The notes under the pieces were generated by a model that was given only the letters and a program-made list of their open reading frames with translations, was not told where the DNA came from and ran no database searches. DNA of 64,000 nucleotides from Diphasiastrum complanatum (taxonomy: Eukaryota > Streptophyta > Lycopodiopsida > Lycopodiales > Lycopodiaceae). The position numbers and the translations under genes were made by a program. The stretch covers positions 48,020,870 to 48,084,869 of the forward strand of contig CM055102.1 of NCBI GenBank assembly GCA_029204225.1, written 5' to 3'. Shown here piece after piece: positions 50,316-61,414 of the stretch. Each line of letters starts with the position of its first letter. The stretch's first letter is position 1.

Positions 50316-51569
50316 AATTCTAGAAGCATGTTGAGTAATGTTTTGAGGAAAAATTATCCAAAAGAAGTATACAATTGGGTCTATTTGAAGGATGAAAACT
50401 GGAAGAAATGGAAAAAAAATTGTCAGCTATGGAGGCTAGGAAGATTACGAAATAGTTCCGGTGAAATAAGCGATTATCCAACTGAGATGTCAATTATATC
50501 AGGTGAGTGTTTTATAACATGTAAAATGTTATTCTACAATAATTACTTAATTTTAAATAATTTTTGTTTGTTTGTTTGTTTGTTTGTTGTGAAAGGTCAT
50601 TTATTGCGGCCTGTTCAAGGATTGAAGGAAAAAGACATGTCAGTTCTCTTTGATGGCTTGATCGATGGATCCATTCACTTTTTTCCATTGGAGGATGCTG
50701 ATCATTTGAAAAAAAAATTGTCATTGGAAAAATTTTGCATGAGAGTCAAAGATGAAAGAATTCTTAAAAATGCTATCAAACAATATTTTTTGTTGAAGCC
50801 TTGAAAAAACCTCCACAAAAATGGCATTATTTGGAGGAAAAATATAGTTTCACCTCTGAGTTTATGAAAGATCTATCTTCAAAATGTTGTAGTTGGCTAG
50901 AGGTGGCTAAACTCAAAAATAAAAAAACAGAGCCTTTTTTAGGATATTGCTACGAAGGCTATCAAAGACAAGTCTAATTTTGTCCATGGTGTCGAAGTCA
51001 TTCAAACAAACGACCCTTGGATTGTTCATAGGATTGACGAGCTTATTGATATAGATCCGTTTCGCATTCCTATACCCTCCTTGCATATCACATTAGGCAT
51101 TTTCGATTCCACTTCTTTCTCTGATTGTGTTGAGCTCTCTTTCCGTAAGTTTTTTAATTTGCTTGATGTTAAAACAACATCAACACATTACTGCATAGTT
51201 GCTTTTCTTTCGTCAAGTGAAAACCTAAGATGTTGCTTTCGAGAGGTAGAAAGACTGGCATGCCATCTGCAAATGACAATTGGGTTCTATAAGCTCAACG
51301 GAGGAGTGGATGCACAGTTGCAAAACTGTCAATTTGATACAGTTTTATTCATCTTTGTTTCTAAATATGATGAAAATCCATATTCTATAGATCTTATGCA
51401 AGAGAAAGGATTGCAATTTATATATGATGAGATAGCAATTCCTGATCCTCCTGTTATCAAATAATGATGAGCACTCCAAAATATAGCATGGTGAAGCTTT
51501 CTGGTGGCATTGTTCATCCACGAGCAAAATGTAATGAAATCTGGAATCATTTGGTTGCCACATTGACAG
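50316..51569 (+). CDS. Middle exons, resembling the central part of a DNA methyltransferase
   Basis: Exon 50,316-50,502 (KNYPKEVYNWVYLKDENWKK) has a donor GTGAGT. The next exon starts at 50,596 (GHLLRPVQGLKEKD), with frame changes at a T run near 50,787 and near 50,945, where DIATKAIKDKSNFVHGVEVI follows. Then come IDIDPFRIPIPSLHITLGIF, a strand-helix block (HYCIVAFLSSSENL, MTIGFYKLNGGV), and after another frame change at 51,462 MVKLSGGIVHPRAKCNEIWN, ending at a donor at 51,570. The order strand, GFYK, HPRAK fits the region between motif IV and motif I of beta-class N4/N6 DNA methylases. A clear DPPY or SPPY catalytic motif is not visible; IDIDPF is the nearest. Confidence 0.4.
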
Positions 51570-51735
51570 GTGTATACATATTTGTTGTATAGAGTAAACG
51601 AATGATTTATTAATATATATTATGATGATGTTATTAGATGAATTATAGCATAATTCTCATAAATAGTCATTACAATTTTTTAATGTTTGTCCATTGTGAA
51701 CACGCAAGTTAACACTCTTTGTTTTATTGTTGCAG

Positions 51736-52130
51736 TTGAGTCTGATTACATACTGGATGGATTTACATATGGAGGATTAGGAAGGGCATGTCTTGTTAAC
51801 AAAAAACGTCCAATCTCTCTTGTTGACATCTCTAAAAGAGAGGAGTTTTTGAAGGCGTTTTATAACGAGATTGTTAATTATCAAGTTTCAAGGGATGACA
51901 AAAGAGTTTTGCATTCAGATACAGTAGATGTCAATGATAGTAAAGATCAATTTATTGGTGAACATGTCGGATTTTTGAAGGAAGCAACAACAGCACTCAT
52001 GCAACTTGTGGAGGTCCAAAAAGACATATTTGATGATGTGGATGATGATGAAAATATTGTTGTTTCTAATGCTATGGATCCAAACGAGCAAGTCAATGAA
52101 GATTTCCAAATACAAGAGGACTTGCAATAG
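51736..52130 (+). CDS. Methyltransferase-like motif I exon, C-terminus
   Basis: From an acceptor (TTGCAG) the exon joins in phase 1 to the previous one, giving VESDYILDGFTYGGLGRACL, then NKKRPISLVDISKREEFLKA. This resembles the SAM-binding motif I of beta-class DNA methylases (GDxVLDPFxGxGxTxxAxxxxxRxxIGIE). As in that class, it comes after the HPxxK block. Asp is followed by Gly, not Pro, and the loop is longer by a residue. The tail is acidic (DDVDDDEN) and ends with a TAG at 52,128. SAM binding and activity are unproven. Confidence 0.45.
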
Positions 52131-52513
52131 GAAAATAATGATGAACATAATCTTGGTAATTAAGATTTTAATTATGTATAGTTTCAACTTTTGTTGATAT
52201 TTATTTGTAAAAGATGTACTTTCATTTGAATCAAACTTGAAGTAAATAAGTTTCATGACATAAATTATATTTGATCTTGTTGTACTTTTTTTTGTATGTC
52301 GGAGATGTTACTTGAATTTATTTTGAGTTGTCTAGACTAGTTTGAAAATATTTTGAGTTGTTTTCTAATAAAGATTTTGAATTGTACTTGTTAGTTTGGT
52401 ATGTGTTAAATTTAAAATAAAAGTTGCAAATTTTATATTAGTTTGAAAATTGTTTTTATATTTATATTCTCATGTGTTGTTTGGCAGCCTGTTCTCAATT
52501 ACGACTTTCAAAA

Positions 52514-52978
52514 ATGGATGCAGTTGAATTTGAGACTATAAATTCATGCAAAGTGCAAGACTTACAATACGATGCAATATTAGAAACAAATATGGATGTG
52601 CATGCTATTGACCGAGATATGTTGGTAAATAATGTCGGGGAGTATTTTCAAACATTGCAATGTGCTACAAGCACAAATGAGGAGATTGGTTGTTCACTTG
52701 TCAAGTGTGGTGACATTGATTTCTTTGAATCACTTTCAGTGGATTGTTCTATTGTTGATTCTTCTTATGCCGTGGATATTGGAAGTGGAAAAGGTCCATT
52801 GAAATGTCCAAGTAGTTCAAACATTCAATGTGATTATGCTCTTCATTATTTGGATGAAAAGATCAGAATTGTTTTGAATACTAGTTTTGGTAAAGCTAGG
52901 ATTGGATCTCTTTATAAATTCAAACCTACTCTGGAAACATATTGCATCGACCATATGCATGCTCCAAAACTAATGTAG
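52514..52978 (+). CDS. Unknown ORF between methylase-like and phosphatase-like regions
   Basis: ATG at 52,514, after an acceptor-like TTGGCAG, opens MDAVEFETINSCKVQDLQYD and continues for 154 codons to a TAG, ending YCIDHMHAPKLM. Contents are Cys- and Asp-rich, including LVKCGDIDFFESLSVDC and IGSGKGPLKCPSSS. I recognise no domain. It lies 230 bp before the FCP1-like segment on the same strand and could be its N-terminal part. Confidence 0.3.
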   Translation: MDAVEFETINSCKVQDLQYDAILETNMDVHAIDRDMLVNNVGEYFQTLQCATSTNEEIGCSLVKCGDIDFFESLSVDCSIVDSSYAVDIGSGKGPLKCPSSSNIQCDYALHYLDEKIRIVLNTSFGKARIGSLYKFKPTLETYCIDHMHAPKLM

Positions 52979-53211
52979 AGCCTCAACAAATTTTGGACGA
53001 AATGGATTTTGCAACTATCAATGAATTTGGAACATTTATAGAATAAAAGTTTTAGTATTCAGTCTATTATGAAGTTCTTTGGAGTGACAATTTATCTTAT
53101 TGCCAAGTCCTATCAAAAAGATGATTATAAATGTATCTAGTTATAAAATCAAATTAAAGCTCAATGAATGGCACATTTGTTTTTTTAATTTGCAATCTGA
53201 TTGTATTGCAG

Positions 53212-53860
53212 GATTGGGACTATCAATGTGTCATCGGCCTATATAATACTTAACTTGAATGGACTTCTTGTGAAGAAATGGCAAGGAAAACCAAATAGTG
53301 AATGTGCATACTTCATGCTTGGAGATAGCACGATTCAATTGCGTAGAGGAGCAACATTGTTTTTGGATAATTTGTTCCAACATTTTGAAGTCGGAATTTG
53401 GAGCTCTATGACAATGCAAATCATCCAAGAAAGTGTTACATTTTTTAATGTGATTGGAAAACGGCCCTTTAACTTTCATATTGTTTGGGATCAAACAAAA
53501 TGCTTTAGTGAGACAAAGTATAGAATGCCCGGAAACCGACAAGTTCGGGCCTTTTTCAAGCCATTGAGCTACCTTTGGAACAGATGCTACGAAATGCTTC
53601 AAATCAATACTTTGTTGATTGATGATGCTCCATACAAAGCTTGTATGAATCCACCTGGTAATGGGATTTTTCTTCATCCCTTTAACAATTGTTCTGAAGT
53701 TGATTTTCTGAACACAATTCTTTGGCCATATTTGCTTTGTGTTAGAGATGCTCCAAGCATACCATATTATATCAAAAACAATCGATTGGGGCAAGAGCCA
53801 TTGAAAGATTCTTACGATTATAAACATTTGATTAATTTTAGTTATTCTTTGTTTCCTTGA
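53212..53860 (+). pseudogene. FCP1/NIF-like HAD phosphatase domain without its nucleophile
   Basis: Starts after a good acceptor (TTGCAG). The order of blocks is that of NLI-interacting-factor/FCP1 phosphatases, which dephosphorylate the RNA polymerase II tail and related targets: IILNLNGLLV (motif I), RRGATLFLDNLFQHFEVGIW and SSM (motif II), FHIVWDQTKCF, then FFKPLSYLWNRC, LLIDDAPYKACMNPPGNGIF (motif III with DD), HPFNN and LGQEPL. Motif I should be DxDx(T/V), with variants such as DLNG in plant relatives. Here the first Asp, the nucleophile, is Asn (53,249-53,263), so catalysis is unlikely. A TGA at 53,858 cuts the frame shortly before further readable sequence. Either a pseudo-phosphatase or a pseudogene. 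Confidence 0.65.
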
Positions 53861-54143
53861 TTGTATCCACATCAAGGTGTACTATTTTGGAAGGTACACT
53901 TTCCAAGATGGAAAAACATGTTGAGAAAATAGACTCTGTGAATGCTCATCAAAAAAATCTATTATGTGAGTATCACAAAAAAAAATAAAAATTGAGGCAA
54001 TGTTTTGACGACTTTCATTCTTTTAGATTTATGTTCATCAAAAGATTCCTCAAACTTTAGCTAAAAAGACATGAGAATTTTTTTAAAGGCCTTGGTACAA
54101 AGTTTCTTATGTGAGATTTGAGTTGTGACATTCATGAACAATT

Positions 54144-54940
54144 ATGGTACAATTCATTAATGTTATTTTTGGCAAATGGATGTTCTTCCTTGGCTTGCTC
54201 AATGTTGAAGGAGAAAGCTTTGTTGTAGAATGGCACCTAGCTGCTGATTTGAAGACTTTAAAATGCATGTACAGTTGTGGTCTCGGTGCAAATGCAAAGA
54301 ATTTTTGTATATATTCTATGTTTGAATCTAGGCGGAACAAAAGTATTTTGAATTGCAACCAACGTCTTGCACCAAATTGGCACAATCTAGACAAAGCTTG
54401 GAGTCCTATGTTGAACATTCCTCTCGAAAGAGTCCATTTTTGCACAATGCATGGTGAATTACGAATACTGGACAAATTATTATTTTTGCATTGTTGTTAC
54501 GCATGGAACATGCAGCCCAAATCAAGAGCAGATGTTAGCATTAGGAGTCTAGAGATAATTTTATCTAATATGGGATTGCATGAGGGCCACGTGAGTCTTA
54601 CCAAAGACGTTGAGATGAGTGGAAAAATGCAAGATGTTCCAGCAAAAGTTTCAATGGATGGTGCGAAAGTGAGACACCTATTGTCAAATCATACTGCACG
54701 TGAAAGCAATGTTGAATGGGAGTACTGGAAGGAAATATGTTAATGGACAACAAATGTTGGCTCAGATCCTCGCATGGCAAGTACACGTGCTAAGGTTTGG
54801 CAAGCATTTGATGCCTTGTCACAAACTATCAACAAAAAGATTGTGAGAGATGAAGATTTGGATAGATACGCAAGAGAAGTCAAAACATTTACTGAATTGA
54901 TGATCGATGCATGGGGAGAAACACACATAACTCACTATAT
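54144..54940 (+). pseudogene. Transposase-like ORF, first part
   Basis: One frame open except for a TAA at 54,741. It reads VVEWHLAADLKTLKCMYSCG, LERVHFCTMHGELRILDKLL, LEIILSNMGLHEGHVSLTKD and SMDGAKVRHLLSNH, then continues past the stop as DPRMASTRAKVWQAFDALSQ and LMIDAWGETHITHYM, ending at a donor (GTATGT) at 54,941. The layout, xDLKxL followed by a HxELRxLDxL block, recalls the RNase H-fold core of some DDE-type transposases. I know no exact family and did not search, so this is a resemblance only. Confidence 0.35.
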
Positions 54941-55029
54941 GGTATGTGTGTCTCATATTTTTTACTTTCGTATTTATGTATTTGTAAAGATTTAAACTAA
55001 TACAAATTTTCTATGAACAACACATCTTC

Positions 55030-55440
55030 TATGCTCATGGACCTTGGTTTATGAAAACCTACGGATCATTAGTTATCTGGAATACGCAAGGCATGGAAAA
55101 GAGTCATTACAGGGCAAAGGCTGCATATTTCAAAAATTCACGGCATGGCGGAGGAAAGGGTCTTAGCAATGTATTGGTTGAGATATTCCAATGGTTTTAC
55201 AGAGGAGTTTTGGGCCGAGGACACTTTCAAAACACAAGAACTAAAGAGTTGAGTTCAATGATCTCCAATTCAAATTCACTCAGAAAGACAGCATGGCAAT
55301 CCTCTAATGCTAGAACAAGGCATCAAGAATGGAGGATGTCTAGAGTCCGAGTTGGAAAGAGATGGATGCCGAGGACACCAACATCCAATGTTATGGAAAA
55401 CAGCGCTAGAGAAGCTACGGAAACTGATGAGATGGAATAG
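55030..55440 (+). pseudogene. Transposase-like ORF, second part
   Basis: Reads HIFYAHGPWFMKTYGSLVIW, then NTQGMEKSHYRAKAAYFKNS, RHGGGKGLSNVLVEIFQWFY and a basic Arg-rich tail to a TAG at 55,438. The xPWFMxxYGSLxxWxxQGMEKSH block looks like the C-terminal helix-rich end of transposase-like proteins with a catalytic Glu (QGMEK). It would splice to the donor at 54,941, but the base pair before HIFYAH is AA where AG is expected, so the acceptor seems lost. Confidence 0.35.
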
Positions 55441-55499
55441 AAATGTCAAGGCTTTACATAATGAACGATCACTAATATTGGAGATTCCTATCTTATTGT

Positions 55500-58400
55500 G
55501 CCTAATTTGGTAAAGATTCTTCTATCTGGTCCGGTTTTTAGATTTTTTGTCTATTTTCTTGATTCCTTATTTTTTTATATAAAGGTGATCTTGATAAATA
55601 GACTATTTGTTACGATGATATGATTGGCACATGATAGTGGTATAGCTGTTGTTTGCTAGTAAGTGCATTTAGGTTTATTTATTAATGTTATGTGTCGGTT
55701 TAATGTAGCATTTATGTTAGAGGTGCATCATTGGGTCCACATTTGATTAAATGTACACCTTGAATTTGCCATGTCATATGGACCATTCCATCTCAATTGT
55801 CACACTTTTATTAGTACACATGACAACATTAGCAATAATTATGATTATTGAAGAGGCCCTTTGTAACACCAAAAAGGTCCTAAGAAGCCTATTTATATCC
55901 ATGTACTTCTTCTCGTCAGAAGAAAAAGTGTTTACTTAATTACTTCCTCTTTTTCTTTTCAAATTTTTATCCTCTATTTTGACAAATTGACCTAATGTAT
56001 AGTTTTCAATTATGTCTGTTTTGTTAATTTGATCATTTATACTTTAGGGTGAACAATGAATTTTGATACATTTAAAGACTAATGGATAATTTTATTGAAG
56101 TTAAAAGACTTCGTGCTCTAACTACTGTTTGAAGATATAATTTTTTTTTTAACAAGAGACGAAGTAACTCCTTTTCTTATAAAATTCATGTTTCTCATAC
56201 ATGCACTATACTATATGTAGCTATCCACAACTTTCTACACTACAAGTCAAACTACTTACAAGCTGGGAAACTTTGTTTGGTTCAAAAATATAGTATCTAT
56301 AAGATGGTTTTGAACTTATATTTATTAAAAATGATGAAATATAGTATTATCAAAGTCTTGTGCAGGTTCATTGGTGTCATCATATGATACATTCTTGTGA
56401 GAAAATTTATTAAACTAGATTACCCTCTAGTGTAAACTTATTTCATGTATTAATATGCTATTTCTTTACTTACTTGCCCTTAAGTACTTGTGAATAATCT
56501 AATCTAGAATTCTATGTAAGGAAACAAGCCATAAGCAACGTGCTAAAATTTGTGGACAATATGCCAGTAAAATGTAGAGTTTGACCATGAGTAGTAATTT
56601 CTCAAATATACTTATATTAAATTATATGACTTAATGTGGTAAATGGTTTCACTCTCATTTTCAAGCTAGTCTCCTACAAAATTAAAAACAAGTGTGTCAG
56701 AGTTAAATAACGTATAAGTACAAATGCACTTTTGAACAATAATTTTGAGACTCTTATTTACAATGGGTTCACTACAAGGTAAGAACTTTATTACTTGATA
56801 ATTTCTACTAAAAGACTAATTTCATTGATCATGTACATTATCTTCTTTCTTGTTATATTCATTATATTCAACATACCATTCATGTCTAGTTGGTTGAACC
56901 ATAATGCTCACTTGAAGCACCTTCCTCATGGACTTTAAATTCTTCTCATATATAAGATAATCAATTGGTTGTAAGAAGTATATACCATTATGTGAACCTA
57001 TTTTTAGAATTTTCTAAGAACCGTTTATTTGAATGTCATATAAAATGATATTCAAGCTAATAAAATTTTGATTTTAAAATAGGCTTTCTTCATTCTTGTC
57101 AAAATTTCATGAGTCAAAAATAAATAATTAATATTTTGTGCAATAGAACACATTTGCACACGACTTGATATAGTCGTCACTTGTAAAATTATGAGAAAGA
57201 AACAAGTTGTTAAAATCAAGCTTTGTCACTTTACCTTGTTTATCCTTAAGGTGATCTCAAAATCAAAAGATACTTGATAATGTCAAATTATCACTTCAAA
57301 ATTGCATCACTGCCTAATAGTGTGGCGTCAAGCAATTTATCTTGCACTCCTATCTTATTAGAAAGTACCTTTTTTTTTTCTAAGTTTTAGGAAAAATAGT
57401 GTTTCTTTTTAATTCTAACAATCTATTTGAAATGATTCTTGTAAGAGCACCAAGCATCTGATGATCATACCCATCATACAAGAGTGCTTGACTGGACGTC
57501 TACTACAGAATACTAAAGGATTGTTTAAAATATAATGTTGATACTTTTGCACACTACATACCATGGCTACGGCCTCACATTTAGTGGTATTGATGTTAAT
57601 CTTAGCCTCTACTACCTCATATTGACTTGCAAAGTTTACTTTTTGTTCTCCTAGCTATGTCAAAATGTTTTTGATGGCATACTTCAAAGCATCTATGTGA
57701 ACATGAAATCAATCCAAATATATGGACTTGCACTTAGGAAGATCAGTTTCCAAGTTCACTCGTGACTTGTCCCTCACCTCTTCCTTTCCTCTTGGCTGCA
57801 GCTCATAGACTAGGTGTTAGATCCACATCACGTGCCTTAAGCCATTGTAGGTAGGATTTCTTTTGGATGCCTTGGAACCCAAAGAGGGCAAGAGCAACAA
57901 GGACGGCACCCATAAACAACCATGATGAAATAGGAGTAGTTTAAGTTAGATTCTTGTGTATTTTCTAGGATTTAATTGTAATTTTATCCTTCGAAGGAAG
58001 GTAATATGGAGGCAACCTGACAAACTGTCGCTCCCTTGTAGCAACATAGTTTTACCTATAGATCACATGTTCCACATTAGATAGAACCCCTACCTCTCAA
58101 TATTACATCATACATTTTTCTTGTCCATTGCACTCTAACAGAGATGAAATTTGTAGGATAGTTGGCAAAAATAAGAGTGACATAAAATTTTGGCATCGTT
58201 GATAAAATGTAGGAACAATATGATGAGTAGGTAGACTTGTCACTTTTGAAGATCTTTTACTGTTTTTTGCCATTGTTTTCTATTTTTAATCTTCTTAATA
58301 GGTGTAGTTTGTTTGTGTGTAGCTTGCTTTTTGTGCATATTTGCTATTACTTGGTAAAAATATTGCGTTATTCGATTTTTTGCAAGGGGCACAATTAGTG

Positions 58401-60025
58401 CGAGCCTTTTTCCTTTTAGGCAAGCATTTTTCTCAGTAGACGAGTGTTTAAGCACTCTATAGTGAGTGTTTCCAAAGTTTCTTAGAAATACTCGCCCATA
58501 GCCTAAAACACTCGCCCACTGAGCATTTTTGCTACTGTGTAGAGGTTTTGAAAGGTGGTTGAGATTTTTTGAGTTCAGTTGTTTGATTGTGGTCTCAACG
58601 ATTGTAATTTTCTGTTTTCAAATTTGCCCAACTATTTGATTAGCTGGATAAACAGTTAATCCTTACTCAGTGATTCAAAAAAAATCAAAGACTTATCCCC
58701 TTTTCTTGAGTCAAGACTAGTTCCACTTCAGACAATCATGCCACACGTGCGAGTAGACATAAATATTCACCAACAAGCTCAAAAGAAAATACTTGATCTG
58801 AGCTTTCTATAGAGGCTTCAACAAATGTTTTTACCTAGTTTTACAAACTGTTGTCCCACACATGTTCGCCAAATTTTCTCTTTGTTCTAAAATGGCTAAT
58901 ATACCTATTAAGAACTCAACGAGGATTTCCAATGAGGCTCACTACCTCAAAGACTAGTTTAGGAGCATTCCAAGGCTTCTTCCACTATGAGATTGAGAAC
59001 ATAAATTGGGGAGTGAAGAGACCCTCCTGCAGTAGATCTGTATTTTGGTTTTTCATTTTTAACTGTTTCATCCAAGGATCAAGACTTAGGTTTACCCTAA
59101 TTAGGAAAGCTCAATCATTGACATTGCGGGGGCTTTGTAGTGACTGAACTCTTCTAATCTAAGGTTAACTCAAGACCTTGATCTAGTATATATTATAATA
59201 TAACTAAATAATAAAAAAAACCTAACCATTAACCATGCGGGGGCTAGGCGGTGATCTGCTTTTCTCATTTTAGTTTCTTAGGATATGACATTTTTTTGTA
59301 CCCAATGTCACTTGTTTCCGTAGGATAGTAAATGAAATATAGTAAAGTGCCAAAGGATAACCCTATGACTGGTTTTAGTTGTATACTAACTAGACATTGT
59401 GAAATTCTAATATTAGATCTGCCTTAATAATGATAAGCTCGGATATCAAGGGGATCTGACTACAATGCATCCACCCTCCCTTTTGTCTATTCACTATTTC
59501 CATTAGTTCATTGTGGTAGTGTCAAACCAACTGGGGGTGTTCATCCTCTGAACTCGATTTGATTGATTTGGCTCAATTGATGAAAACTCAGGATAGTACC
59601 TAGTCCCTCCTCATGTTTGGATCTATACTTTCAATCACTATTATACTTTTTAACTCCTTTATTGTCTAGTGTTCATTCTTTCTATTCGGGAAATTACATC
59701 ATCAAAGCAAATAGATCTTACCAAGGCTTCCCATCTGGTGCTCGAAAAAACAACTAAGGTTCGGCTAAGGCTTCCCAACTAGCCAATACCTACTGAAATA
59801 AACTTTGCTAAGGTGGTACCCAACTAGCAAAGGTGTCTAATCTAAATCATACTTAACACCCAAAAGGGATTAGAAAATATGACTTGCGACTAATACTAAG
59901 CAATAAGCAAATAAAAGCATGTCACAAGTAAAACCGATGAAAAGGAGGCAAGAGGAGGTCTGAGCACCTTCCCTCAAGCTATGCACCTTTCCAAAGAGAA
60001 CACAAGTGAAATAGAAAGACAATCT
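55500..60025. other. No gene seen
   Basis: AT-rich, with all frames closed at short range. A GCGGGGGCT motif occurs twice (about 59,128 and 59,239), in a G-rich context unusual for this stretch. No terminal repeats, tRNA or protein motif could be supported. The palindrome of arrays A and B does not recur here. Confidence 0.6.
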
Positions 60026-60039
60026 CAAATTAGAGAATG

Positions 60040-60124
60040 TTTCTTGGTTTCCAAGGGGAGGCTCGAACCTGAGACCAAAGGAACTTTGGATGTCAAGCTA
60101 ACCAATTGAGCCAACCCCATTGGT
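60040..60124 (-). mobile_element. tRNA-derived SINE-like insertion
   Basis: On the minus strand it reads GGTTGGCTCAATTGGTTAGC (A-box-like) and, 35 bp later, CAGGTTCGAGCCT (B box GGTTCGAGCC). It is flanked by CAAATTAGAGAATG (60,026-60,039) and CAAACTAGAGAATG (60,125-60,138), a 13/14 match that fits a target-site duplication from LINE-assisted insertion. It is too imperfect in the acceptor stem to be a working tRNA gene. Confidence 0.65.
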
Positions 60125-60279
60125 CAAACTAGAGAATGACAATATAGCATAACATCAAAAGTGTTATTTACAAGGAAAATGCCTCTCTTCTTATAGCAAG
60201 AAGGGCCTTCCATAAGTATCCACTAACTTATGGGATTAGTCTAAAAGTAGTCATTCTAAGGCCTCTAAAACTTCTAACA

Positions 60280-60410
60280 TAGAACTTAGAACTTTAAAAA
60301 GTTTATAACTTGGGACTTAAGATAACTTAAAAACTTAGAATCTTTCTAAGCTTAAGTTTCTTAAGTCTAAGTTCTAATCCTAAGTTTAAGTTATTTTATT
60401 ATTTTAAGCT
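60280..60410. repeat. AACTTAG/CTTAAG-rich foldback region
   Basis: A stretch of about 130 bp built from AACTTAGA, ACTTAAG, TCTAAG and CTTAAGTT variants in both orientations, able to fold on itself. No repeat boundaries are visible. Confidence 0.4.
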
Positions 60411-61246
60411 TCTACCCATGGACTTACAAAACACATGCCATAGTAGAAGTTTATTGGCCAATACTCATATGTGGGCTTACAAAACACATGTCACGGAGTT
60501 TTATTTTATTTTTTATATTTTCACTATGTTTGCACAGTTCTTAACTCTGTTAGCAAATCTACTTTCCAAATTTTCTGTGGAACATCGCAAAAGTTCCCTG
60601 TATTATCCATGATGCAATTTGCCTTTGGATATGTACAACTCCAAACCCTACAAAACAATATCTTAGACATTGTGGTCAATGGAAGCAAACTTAGAAAGTA
60701 CAATGAGCCCTGGTTTTATCTTGATATGTATTAGTTGCTTTATTTCTTAAATTTGTTCTTTGATTCTGTTTTCTGCCTACTTGCCATTTCAGCAATTTTT
60801 TTAGTATGTTTTCTTGTTTTAGAACATCGGGATATCATCAGATCAGACATAATCTATTGGAAAATTGTCTTTTTAATAAACTTCACACTCGATAAAAAGG
60901 CCACTAGATTATGGCAAGGCTGTTAGGCTGAGCCATCATTAGACAGTCGTTCAGTCGTTGAACCAGGTGTAAAGGTCACTAAAAAAAAGATTTCTGAATT
61001 TAATTTTTGTTATAATGTCATATGTGATAAAGTCATTATAGTGACCATCACATCTAGTTCAACAACGTATGAAAAAAGTCTTTCTAGAGACCTCTACATC
61101 CCATAAGCATTAGAAATATTAGGGGAAGAAAGGTTTTTTCTCTGACCTTTACATATGGTTTTATCAAGTGTAAAGGTCACTAGAAAAACATTTCATCGAC
61201 AAATATTTGCACAAAAGAACATTCGACCCTCTCAGGCATGAGTATT

Positions 61247-61414
61247 AAACTTAGAGATTCTACCGCATTGAGGGCAGGTAAAATATTATGTGCGTTAAAG
61301 AGCATATCCTATGAGCAAACTTTAAAGGTTGAACTTAGACATCCTACAGTGTTGGGGGCAGGTAAAATATTATATGGCGTAAAAATATATATCTTATGAG
61401 CAAGCTTCAAAGGT
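61247..61414. repeat. 84-bp tandem duplication, diverged
   Basis: Two units starting at 61,247 and 61,331 share AACTTAGA, GGGCAGGTAAAATATTAT and CTTATGAGCAA or CCTATGAGCAA. About one base in six differs. Non-coding. Confidence 0.8.

Noticed and set aside
51329-51563. Minus-strand frames opposite the methylase-like exons
   Set aside because: Shadows of the plus-strand coding sequence.
48910-52130. Bacterial or phage contamination as source of the ParB-methylase-like sequence
   Set aside because: Exons end at GT and resume after pyrimidine-rich AG with matching phases, no ribosome binding sites are seen, and base composition equals the plant flanks.
60040-60124. Functional tRNA gene
   Set aside because: A- and B-box motifs are present but the acceptor stem does not pair properly and the insertion has target duplications, so a SINE or retropseudogene fits better.
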